A stretch of 44,778 nucleotides of DNA. Origin: Basidiobolus meristosporus CBS 931.73. Taxonomy: Eukaryota; Basidiobolomycota; Basidiobolomycetes; Basidiobolales; Basidiobolaceae. The stretch lies in NCBI GenBank assembly GCA_002104905.1, contig MCFE01000689.1, positions 1-44,778 of the forward strand, read 5' to 3'. Position numbers and translations under genes: made by a program. This document shows, piece after piece, positions 20,027 through 29,640 of this stretch; position 1 is the first letter of the stretch, and the number at the start of each line of letters is the position of its first letter. Below the pieces are notes generated by a model, which had not been told where the DNA came from, did not search any database, and worked only from the letters and a program-made list of their open reading frames with translations.

Positions 20027-20394
20027 TGTTATGATCTGCTGCTTGAATGTTTAAGTTAGATCAGTTTTTAGTCAAATCAATTAGTATATGTTTAGGTTAT
20101 CAGTATATCAGTATTATCTATGAAATCAGTAGCATTAGTCAGCAAATGAATCAGCAGATCCTTATCAGACAGAAATAGATATATTACATAGGATCTTATT
20201 GGGTGATGATGATGCAATCAAATAAGTCATCAGCCACAACCTACATTAGGAAATACAATTAGTCAGCAATTGATCTGGCAAAATGTATATAAGGAGCTGC
20301 TGGAACCTCAATAAAAATCAGTTCAAGTTTTAGTGAATACAATACTAGCTAAACTCCCTATTCCTCTACAACTCTTATACCAAGACTTGTAACA
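20027..20394 (+). repeat. Gypsy G 3' LTR
   Basis: 368 bp, the same ends as the 5' LTR and identical to it except at three positions. It is followed by the GTGG duplication and the continuation of TNP2-c. Confidence 0.95.
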
Positions 20395-20775
20395 GTGGTG
20401 TACTTGCTTAATCAGAATCTATTAAGTGCCAAGGCCAAGACATGGTCATATGTACCTTCAAAGTAGCCCTTGCTTCCTAGCTGTTTCTAATGTTTGCTAT
20501 CAAGTATATTAGATATGTTTGTGCTTAACTGAGGCTGAGTGTGGTATTTTGTAGCTTCACACTATATGGTGGACTTCATGTGCTTTTTTAGACAATGTAT
20601 TACTGGAATATATCTGCAGTGTGAGCATTGTTTTCCCCAATTGGTAGTGAATTCTTAACTAGTTCCCAAGAAAAAACAGTTGGCCTCACAGGTGGATCAA
20701 ATCCTGAACTGCCGGGAAGATCCTGTTTAGAGACCATCATCATACCAGAAGCTTGGGATTATTGACCCTCTGAAC
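20395..20775 (-). pseudogene. TNP2-c continuation with internal deletion
   Basis: 20395 to about 20660 continues the TNP2-c core towards its N-terminus, matching TNP2-b at 8370-8480 and the corresponding TNP2-a bases. At about 20660 the homology jumps to the transposon 3' region (GGTGGATCAAATCC at 20691, then an ACCAGAAGCTTGG block), so a second TNP2 copy or a deletion junction is present. No frame survives. Copia B3 begins at 20776. Confidence 0.6.
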
Positions 20776-21145
20776 TGTCAAAATATTGGACCATTTGGTA
20801 TCATTCATCAGCTAAGAACTTACTTAACAATTCTAGACTACTCTGGGTCAATGTATGACCATCTTACAGTCCCAACTTTGCCAGTTTCTTCAGATCTGTG
20901 ATTCTATGATTATTCTCCTATTGTCAAGATCAAAATAAAACTTCTTACCAAGCATTATGTTATAGCCCTGAAACTGTCACATAATGCTCTGGAATTTTAA
21001 GAAGCCCTTCTTACTTAGTGTTATAGCTGTATTACTTCCACAAAGGTATAAATACGGATCTTCTTCATGAATAAACAACAGTTCAACTATTATCACTCTT
21101 TCTTGATAAGTTCCTCATATCCAAATCACTTCTTAAATTGCAACA
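20776..21145 (+). repeat. Copia family B LTR (B3 5' LTR)
   Basis: 370 bp, homologous throughout to the LTRs of B1 and B2. It begins TGTCAAAATATTGG (consensus TGTTGAAATATTGG) and ends AATTGCAACA. The left flank TGAAC is TNP2-related sequence. No right-hand partner LTR is present. Confidence 0.88.
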
Positions 21146-21158
21146 GGTTATGAGCCCC
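21146..21158 (+). other. Copia B3 primer-binding site
   Basis: GGTTATGAGCCCC directly after the LTR. The first 12 bases are the exact complement of GGGCUCAUAACC, the anticodon arm of fungal initiator tRNA-Met (anticodon CAU). This indicates priming by a tRNA half, as established for Drosophila copia and yeast Ty5. Confidence 0.82.
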
Positions 21159-21181
21159 AATTGCCTTGACCTATTCAAACA

Positions 21182-22127
21182 ATATCTTCTACCAGTAAAC
21201 AGAACAATACAAACATCTTCCCTTTAAAGGAGAGGTTTGATTGGAAGAACAACAGACTACAGAAAATCAAGATGCAAATCCACCTTGAGGAAAGAAAGCT
21301 TTGAAATATAGTAGCAGCAAAAGAAGTTGAGCCCAAAGGGACAGCAGAAGAAGTGGAAAAGCTTCAAGAGAAGGAGAGAAAGGCCTTTAATGCTATATGT
21401 TTCAATGTGCAAGATTCCTTCATTGGGTAAGTCCATGCTTCAAATACTGCCAAAGCAGCATGAGAATCCTTAGAGAAGTTATTTAGAGCTATTTCAGTAT
21501 CAAGCAAGCTTTATTCAAAATTTAAGATCCCCATAGTGAGCAAGAAGTCAGATGATGACACACTACAACTTATTACTACAATGGAGACACTTCCAGAAGA
21601 ACTTTACAGTATTAATGCTGGTGCACATGATGAAGAAAAGATACTCTGTCTGCTTTGTAGCCTACCAGACAAGTATGAGCAACTAATACTTTCTTTTGAA
21701 AGCAGAGAAGACAACTTGACTTTAGACTATGTCAAAGGAAGACTTCTTCATGAAGAACTCAGTCGTAATGATCAAGCAGAGAAAATTGAAGGCAATACTT
21801 TATTCAGCTCAGAAAGGCAAACAGAAAAGAAGGGAAAGTAGCAAAACTAAAGAAAACCTGGTTGCTGTAACTACTGTAAGAAGCCAGAACACTGGGCAAG
21901 AGAATGCATGAAGAAACAAGCAGATGAAAAATAGAAACTGAAGCAGGCAAATCATATTACTACTGATGAACAGTTGTTTGTAACTGTACAACAGAGTGCA
22001 AATAACTAAAGTAATGAATAGTTTATTGACTCTGGAGTATCACAGTGTATTTGTGGTATAATGGAGTGGTTCAGCAACCTAAAGACTATTCCTGTAACAA
22101 AGGTTTATCTGGGAGACAACTCTGCAA
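21182..22127 (+). pseudogene. Copia B3 Gag and protease start, truncated
   Basis: Follows the B family Gag. The start codon seen in B1 (ATG, 23407) is ATA here (21182-21184). Readable blocks are NIFPLKERFDW, LEERKL, KERKAFNAIC, ASNTAKAA, then a 101-codon open piece 21536-21841 (LLCSLPDKYEQL, LDYVKGRLLHEEL). The zinc knuckle CNYCKKPEHWAREC is intact, and protease FIDSGVSQ is near 22022. Stops are mostly of the TGG-to-TGA/TAG and CAA-to-TAA kind. Unlike B1 and B2 it lacks their three shared gag stops. Homology ends at about 22127 after YLGDNSA, where a minus-strand B sequence begins. Confidence 0.8.
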
Positions 22128-23002
22128 AAAGTAATAGCTGTACCAGCATAAATAAATACATAGCCAGTGGTAGAGCGTTTGTCAATCAGATCCCTACCCC
22201 AATCTGAACCACTATAACCATCATATTCTTGCCTATTAGCTGTTCTAGAGTATTCCAGTACCATATTCATGGTACCTTGTAGATATCTGAAAATCCGCTT
22301 AACTGCTGCAATTTGATCTGATCCACAATGCTGCATGATTTGACTGACTATTCCAACTGCCACTGCAATATCTGGACATGTAGACACCGTTAAGTACATT
22401 AGGCTAACAACCATTGATTGATAGGGAACGTTTTGGTCCATATTTGAGCCGTTTTCATCTATAATTGGCTGAGATTTGCTTAATTTCAGGTAATTGTCCA
22501 TAGGGGTAGCTGCAGGCTTGCAATTTTCCATTTTGAAGCATCTAAAAATGTCCATAATCTACTTAGACTGATTCAGCACAATTTTTTGCGTAGATATGTA
22601 AATTTGATCCCAATTCCAAGAAAATAGCTCAATTTTCCAAGAACTTTCATTGCAAACTTGCTGAAGAGATCTGATTTTGTCTGTTTAAGTGCCTCTTGGT
22701 CACTTGTAGCTAGAACTGGGTTGTCCACATAAAGAACTAGGATGATCACACCCTTTTTGAGCTGTTTCACCTATATACTGTGATCTGCTGTGCTACAAGA
22801 GAACCCAATTTCCTCTAGATATGTATCAATCTTGTTACACCATGCTCTGGATGCCTGCTTAAGCCCATAAAACAATTTTCTAAATTTGCACACCTTATGG
22901 GGCACTCTTGGATTGGTACAGCCTTCTGGTTGCTCCATATATATAGTTTCTTGCAAATCCCCATTTAAAAAGGCTGTTTTGACGTTCATTTGGTGTAGAT
23001 CG
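22128..23002 (-). pseudogene. Copia B2 reverse transcriptase/RNase H portion
   Basis: The 3' part of the minus-strand B2, left of the nested B1. From right to left are HQMNVKTAFLNGDLQETIYM, KLFYGLKQASRAW, an RT active-site block reading LYVDN in place of YVDD (about 22725), LSYFLGIGIKF, the CKPAATPMDN block, and the RNase H start (YSGSDWGRDLIDKRSTTGY). It ends inside RNase H at about 22128, so about 130 codons and the 3' LTR are missing. Frames 23031-22771, 22770-22573 and 22555-22079 are separated by stops and shifts. The upstream part resumes at 27683. Confidence 0.85.
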
Positions 23003-23370
23003 TGTTGAAATATTGGACTATTTGGTATCACTCAGCAGCTAAAAATTTACTTAACAATTCTAGACTAGTCTTAGTCACTGTAGGACACATTTACTGTCTT
23101 GACTTTGCCATTTCTCCAGATATATGATCTTATGATTATTCTCCTATAGTCATGATCAAATTAGCACTATTACCAAACATTATGTACTAACCCTGAAACT
23201 GTTACAGAATGCTCCTGAATATTGAGAAACCCTCCCTACTTAGTGTTACAGCTGTATTACTTCTACAAAGGTATAAATACTGAGCTTCTTTATGAACAAT
23301 CAACAGTTCAACTATTACCACTATTTCTTGATAAGTTCCTTATATCCAAATCACTTCTTAAGCTGTAACA
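23003..23370 (+). repeat. Copia B1 5' LTR
   Basis: 368 bp, TGTTGAAATATT to GCTGTAACA. A TATA-like TATAAATAC lies near 23272. Confidence 0.93.
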
Positions 23371-23383
23371 GGTTATGAGCCCC
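23371..23383 (+). other. Copia B1 primer-binding site
   Basis: GGTTATGAGCCCC, identical to the B3 site; complement of the initiator tRNA-Met anticodon arm. Confidence 0.8.
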
Positions 23384-23406
23384 GTTTGCCTTAATCTATT
23401 CTAAAG

Positions 23407-24390
23407 ATGACTTCTCCCGGCAAACAAAGCAATACCAACATCTTCCCTGTAAAGGAGAGGTTTGATGGGAAGAACTAGAGACTTTGGAGAATCAAGATGC
23501 AGATCCACCTTGAGGAAAGAAAGCTTTGGAACATAGTAACAGGAGAGGAAGTTGAGCCCAAAGGAACAGCAGAAGAAGAGGAGAAGTTTTAAGAGAAGGA
23601 GAGAAAGGCATTTAATGCAATTTGTATCAATATGCAAGATTCCTTCATTGGACAAATCCCTGCCTCAAATACTGCCAAAGCAGCATGGGAATCCTTAGAG
23701 AAGATCTTTAGGGCAAAGTCAGTATCAAGCAAGCTTTATTTAAAACAAAAGTTCTTCAACATGAGGAAGAAACCAGATGATGCTATGCTGCAACTCAATA
23801 CAAAAACAGAGACACTTGCAGAAGAACTTTACAGTTTTAATGCTGGTGTAGATGATGAAGAAAAGATACTCTGTCTGCTTTGCAGCCTACCAGGCAAGTA
23901 ATAGCCACTCATACTTTCCCTTGAAAGCAGAGAAGACAACTTGACATTAGACTATGTCAAAGGAAGACTTCTCCATGAAGAACTCAGACGTAATGATCAA
24001 GTAGAGATAATTGAAGATAATGCTTTATTCAGTTCAGAAAGGCACACAGAAAAGAAGGGAAAGTAACAAAACCGAAGAAAACCTGGCTGCTGTAACTACT
24101 GTCAAAAGTCAGGACACTGGGCAAGAGAAAGCAAGAAGAAACAAGCAGACGAGAAACAGAAACCAGAGCAGGCAAACCACATAACTGCTGATGAATAGTT
24201 ATTTGTAACTGTACAAGAGAATGCAAGTAACCAAAGTAATGAATGGTATATTGACTCTGGAGCATCACAGCATATTTGTGGTATAAAAGATTGGTTCAGC
24301 AACTTAAAGACTATTCCTGTAAGAAAGGTTGATTGGGGAGATAACTCTGCATTGGAAGCCACCGCCAGTGCGTATACAACTAAATATGAG
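23407..24390 (+). pseudogene. Copia B1 Gag and protease, with inherited stops
   Basis: Starts MTSPGKQSNTNIFPVKERFD at 23407. In-frame stops are the TAG after FDGKN, the TAA within EEKF/EKE (23590 region) and the TAA after LCSLPGK (23899-23901). All three recur at the same positions in B2. The UBN2-type Gag region is open at 23632-23901. The zinc knuckle reads CNYCQKSGHWARES, the last Cys replaced by Ser. The protease has WYIDSGASQHICG (about 24244) with the catalytic Asp-Ser-Gly intact. A one-base loss near 24365 shifts the frame before the integrase. Gag would form particles and bind RNA; this copy cannot make it. Confidence 0.85.
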
Positions 24391-25722
24391 TGATAACTCC
24401 AGGGCAACAACAGCAAAACTGACTGATGTACTCTATGTACCTGGGATAGCTAAGAACCTACTCTCAGTCAGTAAAGCAACTATGCAGGGACTGAAATCTG
24501 TTTTTACTAAGCTAAGCTGCTCGATATTGAGTGAAAATGGACAAAAATTAGCTTTGGGAATCCAAGATTACAATATATACATGTCACAAAGCAAGATCAT
24601 TGTAACTGAGTATGTCAACATTGCTAAAACTGATGAAACCAACTGGGAGATGTGGCATAGGAGGCTAGGACACATTGGGGAACAGAAAATGAGCCAATTG
24701 GTAAAAAATCAGCTTGTTTTGGGCCTAAAATACTCAAATCCAATTAAATTGAATGTTTGTAAGGGATGTTCATATGGCAAACAAGCTAGGCAACGTTTCA
24801 AGAGCTCAGAAGGCATCAATGCTACCAAAATATTGGCTATTGTACACTCTGACATATGTGGCCCCATGAGAACACAGTTCTTTGGAGCCAAGAGATACTT
24901 TATGACATTTATTGATGACAAAACAAGGTATACATTGGTGTACTTCCTCAAAACAATTGATGAAGCTTTAGAGATGTTTAAGCACTTCAAGAACATGGCA
25001 GAAACACAAACTGGGTGTAAAGTGAAGGTAATACAAAGTGACAATGAAGGAGAATACTGCTCAAAGGAGTTTGCAAATACTGCTTGTCTACTAGTATACT
25101 TCAACAGACCACAGTTCCTCATACTCCACAGCAAAATGGAGTAGCAGAACGTGCAAATAGGACAATAGTGGAGATGGGAAGATCTATGCTACATGATAAG
25201 GGAATGGACTACAAGTTTTGGGCTGAATCTGTTGCTACCGCTGTATACATCATTAACAGATGCCCAACAACAGGACTACATGATACCACACTCTTTGAAG
25301 CATATACAGGCAAAAAACCAGATCTACAGCACCTCAAGATCTTTGGCAGTGATGTTTTTTATCACATACCTGACAAAAAACACTGAAAGTTGGAACCAAA
25401 GAGTAGGAAAGGGATCTTTCTTGGGTATTGTGAAGATACTAAAGGGTATAGAGTGTATGATGGCAAAATTCAGATGCTGATTAAGAGCAGGGATGTTGTA
25501 TTTGAGGAGAAATCAGATCAGAAAGCCACAGAAATCATTGGTCAGCTGCCTGATGATGCAATAAACACTAATGATGAAGATACGTACCAAATCCAGCCAG
25601 ATATGGAAAATATTTCTACCAGTTCCAGACCAGAACAGATTATCCTAGTTAGTAGATTTACCAGAATAAAAAATGCCCTTGGATCCTGGTGGCAGACATC
25701 CAATTATCATGAAGAAGCTTAA
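24391..25722 (+). pseudogene. Copia B1 integrase, frameshifted between second Asp and Glu
   Basis: The frame 24329-25144 holds the gag-pre-integrase block (LTDVLYVPGIAKNLLSVSKA) and the zinc module (WHRRLGHIGEQKM … CKGCSYGK). The first catalytic Asp is in VHSDICGPM and the second in QSDNEGEYCSKEF. A one-base deletion near 25080, also present in B2, then shifts the frame. The catalytic Glu block (PQQNGVAERANRTI) is in the next frame (25084-25386). TGA at 25384-25386 and TAA at 25720-25722 are private to B1. An RDVVFEEKSD block marks the linker to RT. Confidence 0.85.
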
Positions 25723-27319
25723 CTTGCCTTATGTGCCGAACCTCAAAATCTGGAACAGGCAACGCAAAGTCCTGATGCTACTAAGTGGCAACAAGCCATG
25801 CAGGAGGAGTACCAATTACCAATCAAGGCAAAAACGTGGGAACTGGTAGATTTACCAAATGGGAGAAAGCCAATAGGATGTAGATGGGTCTACAAGATCA
25901 AGATAGCCTCAAATGGTGCCATTGATAAGTACAAGGCTAGATTGGTAGCTAAAGGCTATTCCCAGTTCCAGGGACTAGACTTCAAGGCAACAATTGCTCT
26001 GGTTGCCAAGTTTAACTCTATTAGGACAGTTCTAGCCCTGGCAGCTGTACACAGTATATATCTGCACCAAATGGACGTCAGAACAGCCATTCTAAATGGG
26101 GATTTGCAAGAAACTATATATATGGAGCAACCAGAAGGCTGTACCAATCCAAAAGGCCCCCATAAGGTGTGCAAACTTAGAAAATTGTTGTATGGGCTTA
26201 AGCAGGCACCCAGAGCATGGTACAACAAGATTGACACATATCTAGAGGAAATTGGGTTCTCTCGTAACACTGCAGATCACAGTATATATGTGAAACAGCT
26301 CAAAAAGGGTGTGATCATCCTAGTTCTTTATGTGGACAACCAAATTATAGCTACAAGTGACCAAGAGGCATTAAACAGACAAGATCAGATCTCTTCAGCA
26401 AGTTGGAGATGAAAGATCTTAGGGAATTGAGCTATTTACTTGGAATTGAGGTCAAATTTGACATACCTACGCAGAAAATTGTGCTGAATCAGTCTAAGTA
26501 CATCAGGGACACTCTTAGATACTTTGAAATGGAAAATTGCAAACCTGCAGCAACTTGTATGGACAATAACCTGAAATTAAGCAAATCTCAGCCAGTTATA
26601 GATGAAAATGGCTCAAATATGGACCAGAACTTTCCCTATCAAACAATGGCTGGTAGCCTAATGTACTTGATGGTGTCTATACGTCCAGATGCTGCAGTGG
26701 CAGTTGGAATAGTCAGTCAATTCATGCAGAATTGTGGATCAGATCAAATTGCAGCAGTTAAGCGGATTTTTGAATATCCAAAGCTACCATAAATATGGTA
26801 CTGGGATACTCTAGAACAGCTAATAGGCAAATATTTTATGGTTATAGTGATTCAGATTGGGGTAGGGATCTAATTGACCAACACTCTACCACAGGCTATG
26901 TATTTCTTTATGCTGGTGCAACTATTACTTGGAATTTCAAGAAACAACCAACTGTGGCACTATCTACAACTGAAGCCAAATATATGGCTGCATGTGAAGC
27001 AACTAAGGAGGCTCTATAGCTACAAAAATTATTCAAAGACTTAGGTTTTAATTCAGGTGAACCAACATGTATTTACAAGGATAATCAAAGTTGTATTTCA
27101 TTAGCTAGAAATCCTACTAATCATGCCGGAACTAAGCACATTGATATACAGCATCACTTTGTGAGAGAAGCTGTAGAAAATAACTTAGTGGAGTTAGTTT
27201 ACTGCCCAACTGACAAAATGGTGGCAGACATATTGACACAACCACTAGCTAGGCCACAGTTTGAGATCCTTAGAGAGAAATTGGGATTAAGAAATTATTT
27301 AGTTGAGGGGGAGTGTTGA
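25723..27319 (+). pseudogene. Copia B1 reverse transcriptase and RNase H
   Basis: RVT_2-type RT. Blocks are WELVDLPNGRKPIGCRWVYK, YKARLVAKGYSQ, LHQMDVRTAILNGDLQETIY and YGLKQAPRAWYNKID. The active site reads YVDN (about 26328-26339) where functional copia RTs have YVDD. A frameshift near 26390 and another near 26790 divide it (25798-26412, 26403-26792, 26795-27019). RNase H has YSDSDWGRDLIDQHSTTGY, LSTTEAKYMAACEA and DNQSCISLARNP, and TKHIDIQHHFVREA and VADILTQPLA precede the C-terminus. The final stop is formed by the first bases of the 3' LTR. AGGGGGAG just before 27314 is the polypurine tract. Confidence 0.87.
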
Positions 27320-27682
27320 AATATTGGACTATTTGGTATCATTCAGCAGCTAAAAATTTACTTAACAATTCTCGACTAGTCTTAGTCACTGTAGGACTCA
27401 TTTATTGCCTTAACTTTGCCACTTTCTCCAGATATATGATCTTATGGTTATTCCCCTATAGTTAGGATCAAATTAGCACTATTACCATACATCATGTACT
27501 GACCCTGAAACTGTTACAGAAATCTCCTGAATATTGAGAAACCCTCCCTACTTGGTGTCACAGCTGTATTACTTCTACAAAGGTATAAATACTGAGCTTC
27601 TTTATGAACAAACAACAGTTCAACTATTATCACTATTTATTGATAAGTTCCTGATATCCAGATCACTTCTTAAATTGCAGCA
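27314..27682 (+). repeat. Copia B1 3' LTR
   Basis: 369 bp, TGTTGAAATATT to AATTGCAGCA. The right flank GATCT returns to minus-strand B2 reverse transcriptase. Confidence 0.93.
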
Positions 27683-28188
27683 GATCTAGACTGTGTACAG
27701 CTGCTAGGGCTAGAGCTGTCCTAATGGAGTTAAACTTGGCAACTGGAGCAAATGTTTCTTTCAAGTCTATTTTTGGATCTGGGAATAGCCTTTAGCCACC
27801 AATCTAGCCTTGTACTTATCAATGGCACCATTTGAGGTTATCTTGATCTTGTAGACCCATCTACATCCTATTGGCTTTCTCCCATTTGGTAAATCTACCA
27901 GTTCCCACGTTTTTGCCTTGATCAGTGATTGGTACTCCTCCTGCATGGCATGTTGCCACTTAGTAGCATCTGGACTTTGCATTGCCTGTTCCAGATTCTG
28001 AGGTTTGGCCCATAAGGCAAGATAAGCCTCTCCATGATCATTGGATGTCTGCCACCAGGATCCAGGGGCATTTCTTATTCTGGTAGATCTCCTAACTGGG
28101 ATAATCTGTTCTGATCTGGAAGTGGTAGAGATATTTTCCATATCTGGCTGGATTTGGTACGTGTCTTCTTCATTTGTGTTGATTGCAT
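27683..28188 (-). pseudogene. Copia B2 integrase-RT linker and RT start
   Basis: The minus-strand frame 28204-27767 carries NTNEEDTYQIQPDMENIST, a positively charged linker (RRSTRIRNAPGSWWQ), PDATKWQHAMQEEYQSLIKA and the RT entry WELVDLPNGRKPIGCRWVYK. It continues in another frame to the TVLALAAVHS equivalent at 27683, where B1 interrupts. On the right it is cut by a solo gypsy G LTR. Confidence 0.85.
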
Positions 28189-28556
28189 TGTTATGATCTG
28201 CCACTTGAATATTTAAGTTAGATCAGTTTTTAGTCAAATCAATTAGTTTAAGTTTAGGTTATCAGTACATCAGTATTATCTATGAAATCAGTAGCATTAG
28301 TCAGCAAATGAATCAGCAGATCCTTATCACACAGAAATAGATATATTAGGTAGGATCTTATTGGGTGATGATGATGCAATCAAATGAGTCATCAGCCACA
28401 ACCTACATCAGGAAATACAATTAGTCAGCAATTGATCTGGCAAAATGTATATAAAGAGCTGCTGGAGCATCAATAAAAATCAGTTCAAGTGTTAGTGAAT
28501 ACAATACTAGCTAAACCCCCTATTCCTCTACAACTCTTATACCAAGGCTGGTAACA
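28189..28556 (+). repeat. Solo gypsy G LTR inside copia B2
   Basis: 368 bp, TGTTATGATC to GGTAACA, with the same ends and length as the G LTRs. It is flanked by a perfect 4 bp duplication GCAT (28185-28188, 28557-28560). B2 coding sequence resumes directly on both sides (QLPDDA / INTNEED). It is the product of LTR-LTR recombination after a G insertion. Confidence 0.94.
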
Positions 28557-29640
28557 GCATCATCAGGCAGCTGACCAATAATTTCTGTGGCTTTCTGATC
28601 TAAATTCTCCTCAAAAACAACATCCCTGCTCTTGATCAGCATCTGAATTTGCCATCATACACTCTACACCCTTTAGTATCTTCACAATACCCAAGAAAAA
28701 TCCCTTTCCTACTCTTTGGTTCCAACTTTGAGTGTTTTTTGTCAGGGATGTGATAAAAAACATCACTGCCAAAGATCTTGAGGTACTGGAGATCTGGTTT
28801 TTTGCCTGTATATGCTTCAAAGGGTGTAGAATCATGTAGTCCTGTTGTTGGGCATCTGTTCTTGATGTATACAGCGGTAGCAACAGATTCAGCCCAAAAC
28901 TTGTAGTCCATTCCCTTATCATGTAGCATAGATCTTCCCATCTCCACTATTGTCCTATTTGCACAATCTGCTACTCCATTTTGCTGTGGAGTATGAGGAA
29001 CTGTGGTCTGTTGAAGTATACCAGTAGACAAGCAGTATTTGCAAACTCCTTTGAGCAGTATTCTCCTTCATTGTCACTTTGTATTACCTTCAATTTACAC
29101 CCAGTTTGTGTTTCTGCCATGTTCTTGAAGTGCTTAAACATCTCTAAAGCTTCATCAATTGTTTTGAGGAAGTACACCCATATATACCTTGTTTTGTCAT
29201 CAATAAACATCATAAAGTATCTCTTGGCTCCAAAGTACTGTGTTCTCATGGGGCCACATATGTCTGAGTGTACAATAGCCAATATTTTGGTGGTATTGAT
29301 GCCTTCTGAGCTCTTGAAACGTTGCCTAGCTTGTTTGCCATATGAACATCCCTTACAAACATTCAATTTAATTGGAGTTGAGTATTTTAGGCCCAAAACA
29401 AGCTGATTTTTTACCAATTAGCTCATTTTCTGTTCCCCAATGTGTCCTAGCCTCCTATGCCACATCTCCCAATTGGTTTCATCAGTTTCAGCAATGTTGA
29501 CATACTAAGGTACAATGATCTTGAATTTTGACTTGTATATATTCTGATCTCTGATTCCCAAAGCTAATTTTTGTTGATTCTGACTCAATATTGAGCAGCT
29601 TGTCTTGGTAAAAACAAATTTCAGTCCCTGAGCAGTTGCT
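28557..29640 (-). pseudogene. Copia B2 integrase
   Basis: Minus-strand frames 29417-28971 and 29031-28636. The zinc-binding Cys pair (CKGCSYGK), the first Asp (VHSDICGPM) and the second (QSDNEGEYCSKEF) lie in the first frame. The catalytic Glu block lies in the second and reads QNGVADCANRT, so the Glu is changed to Asp. The frame change between them is the same one-base deletion as in B1. The upstream WHRRLGH block (about 29450) is in a further broken frame. KKHSKLEPKSRKG, where B1 has a stop, is intact here. Confidence 0.85.

Larger units (their letters stand above)
15513..20394 (+). mobile_element. Ty3/gypsy retrotransposon G, full length
   Basis: A complete 4,882 bp element with two 368 bp LTRs differing at 3 positions by eye, a tRNA primer site, gag, pol in the order PR-RT-RNaseH-IN (gypsy order) and a polypurine tract. 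It is flanked by a 4 bp duplication GTGG (15509-15512, 20395-20398). Removing the element and one GTGG joins the TNP2-c homology seamlessly, which confirms the boundaries. Two lesions are visible: an in-frame TAG in gag and a one-base shift inside the protease. Confidence 0.95.
23003..27682 (+). mobile_element. Ty1/copia retrotransposon B1, complete, nested in B2
   Basis: A 4,680 bp element with both LTRs, a primer site and all pol domains in copia order (PR-IN-RT-RNaseH). It is flanked by GATCG (22998-23002) and GATCT (27683-27687), a 5 bp duplication with one change. Deleting B1 and one copy rejoins the B2 reverse transcriptase gene between its VHS and HQM codons, so this is a clean insertion. 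The two LTRs differ at about 27 of 369 positions by eye, which makes it much older than gypsy G. Confidence 0.93.

Noticed and set aside
24709-25134. 141-codon minus-strand frame, repeated at 28981-29406 (+)
   Set aside because: Both are antisense shadows of the same integrase sequence in B1 and B2; they appear twice only because the element does.
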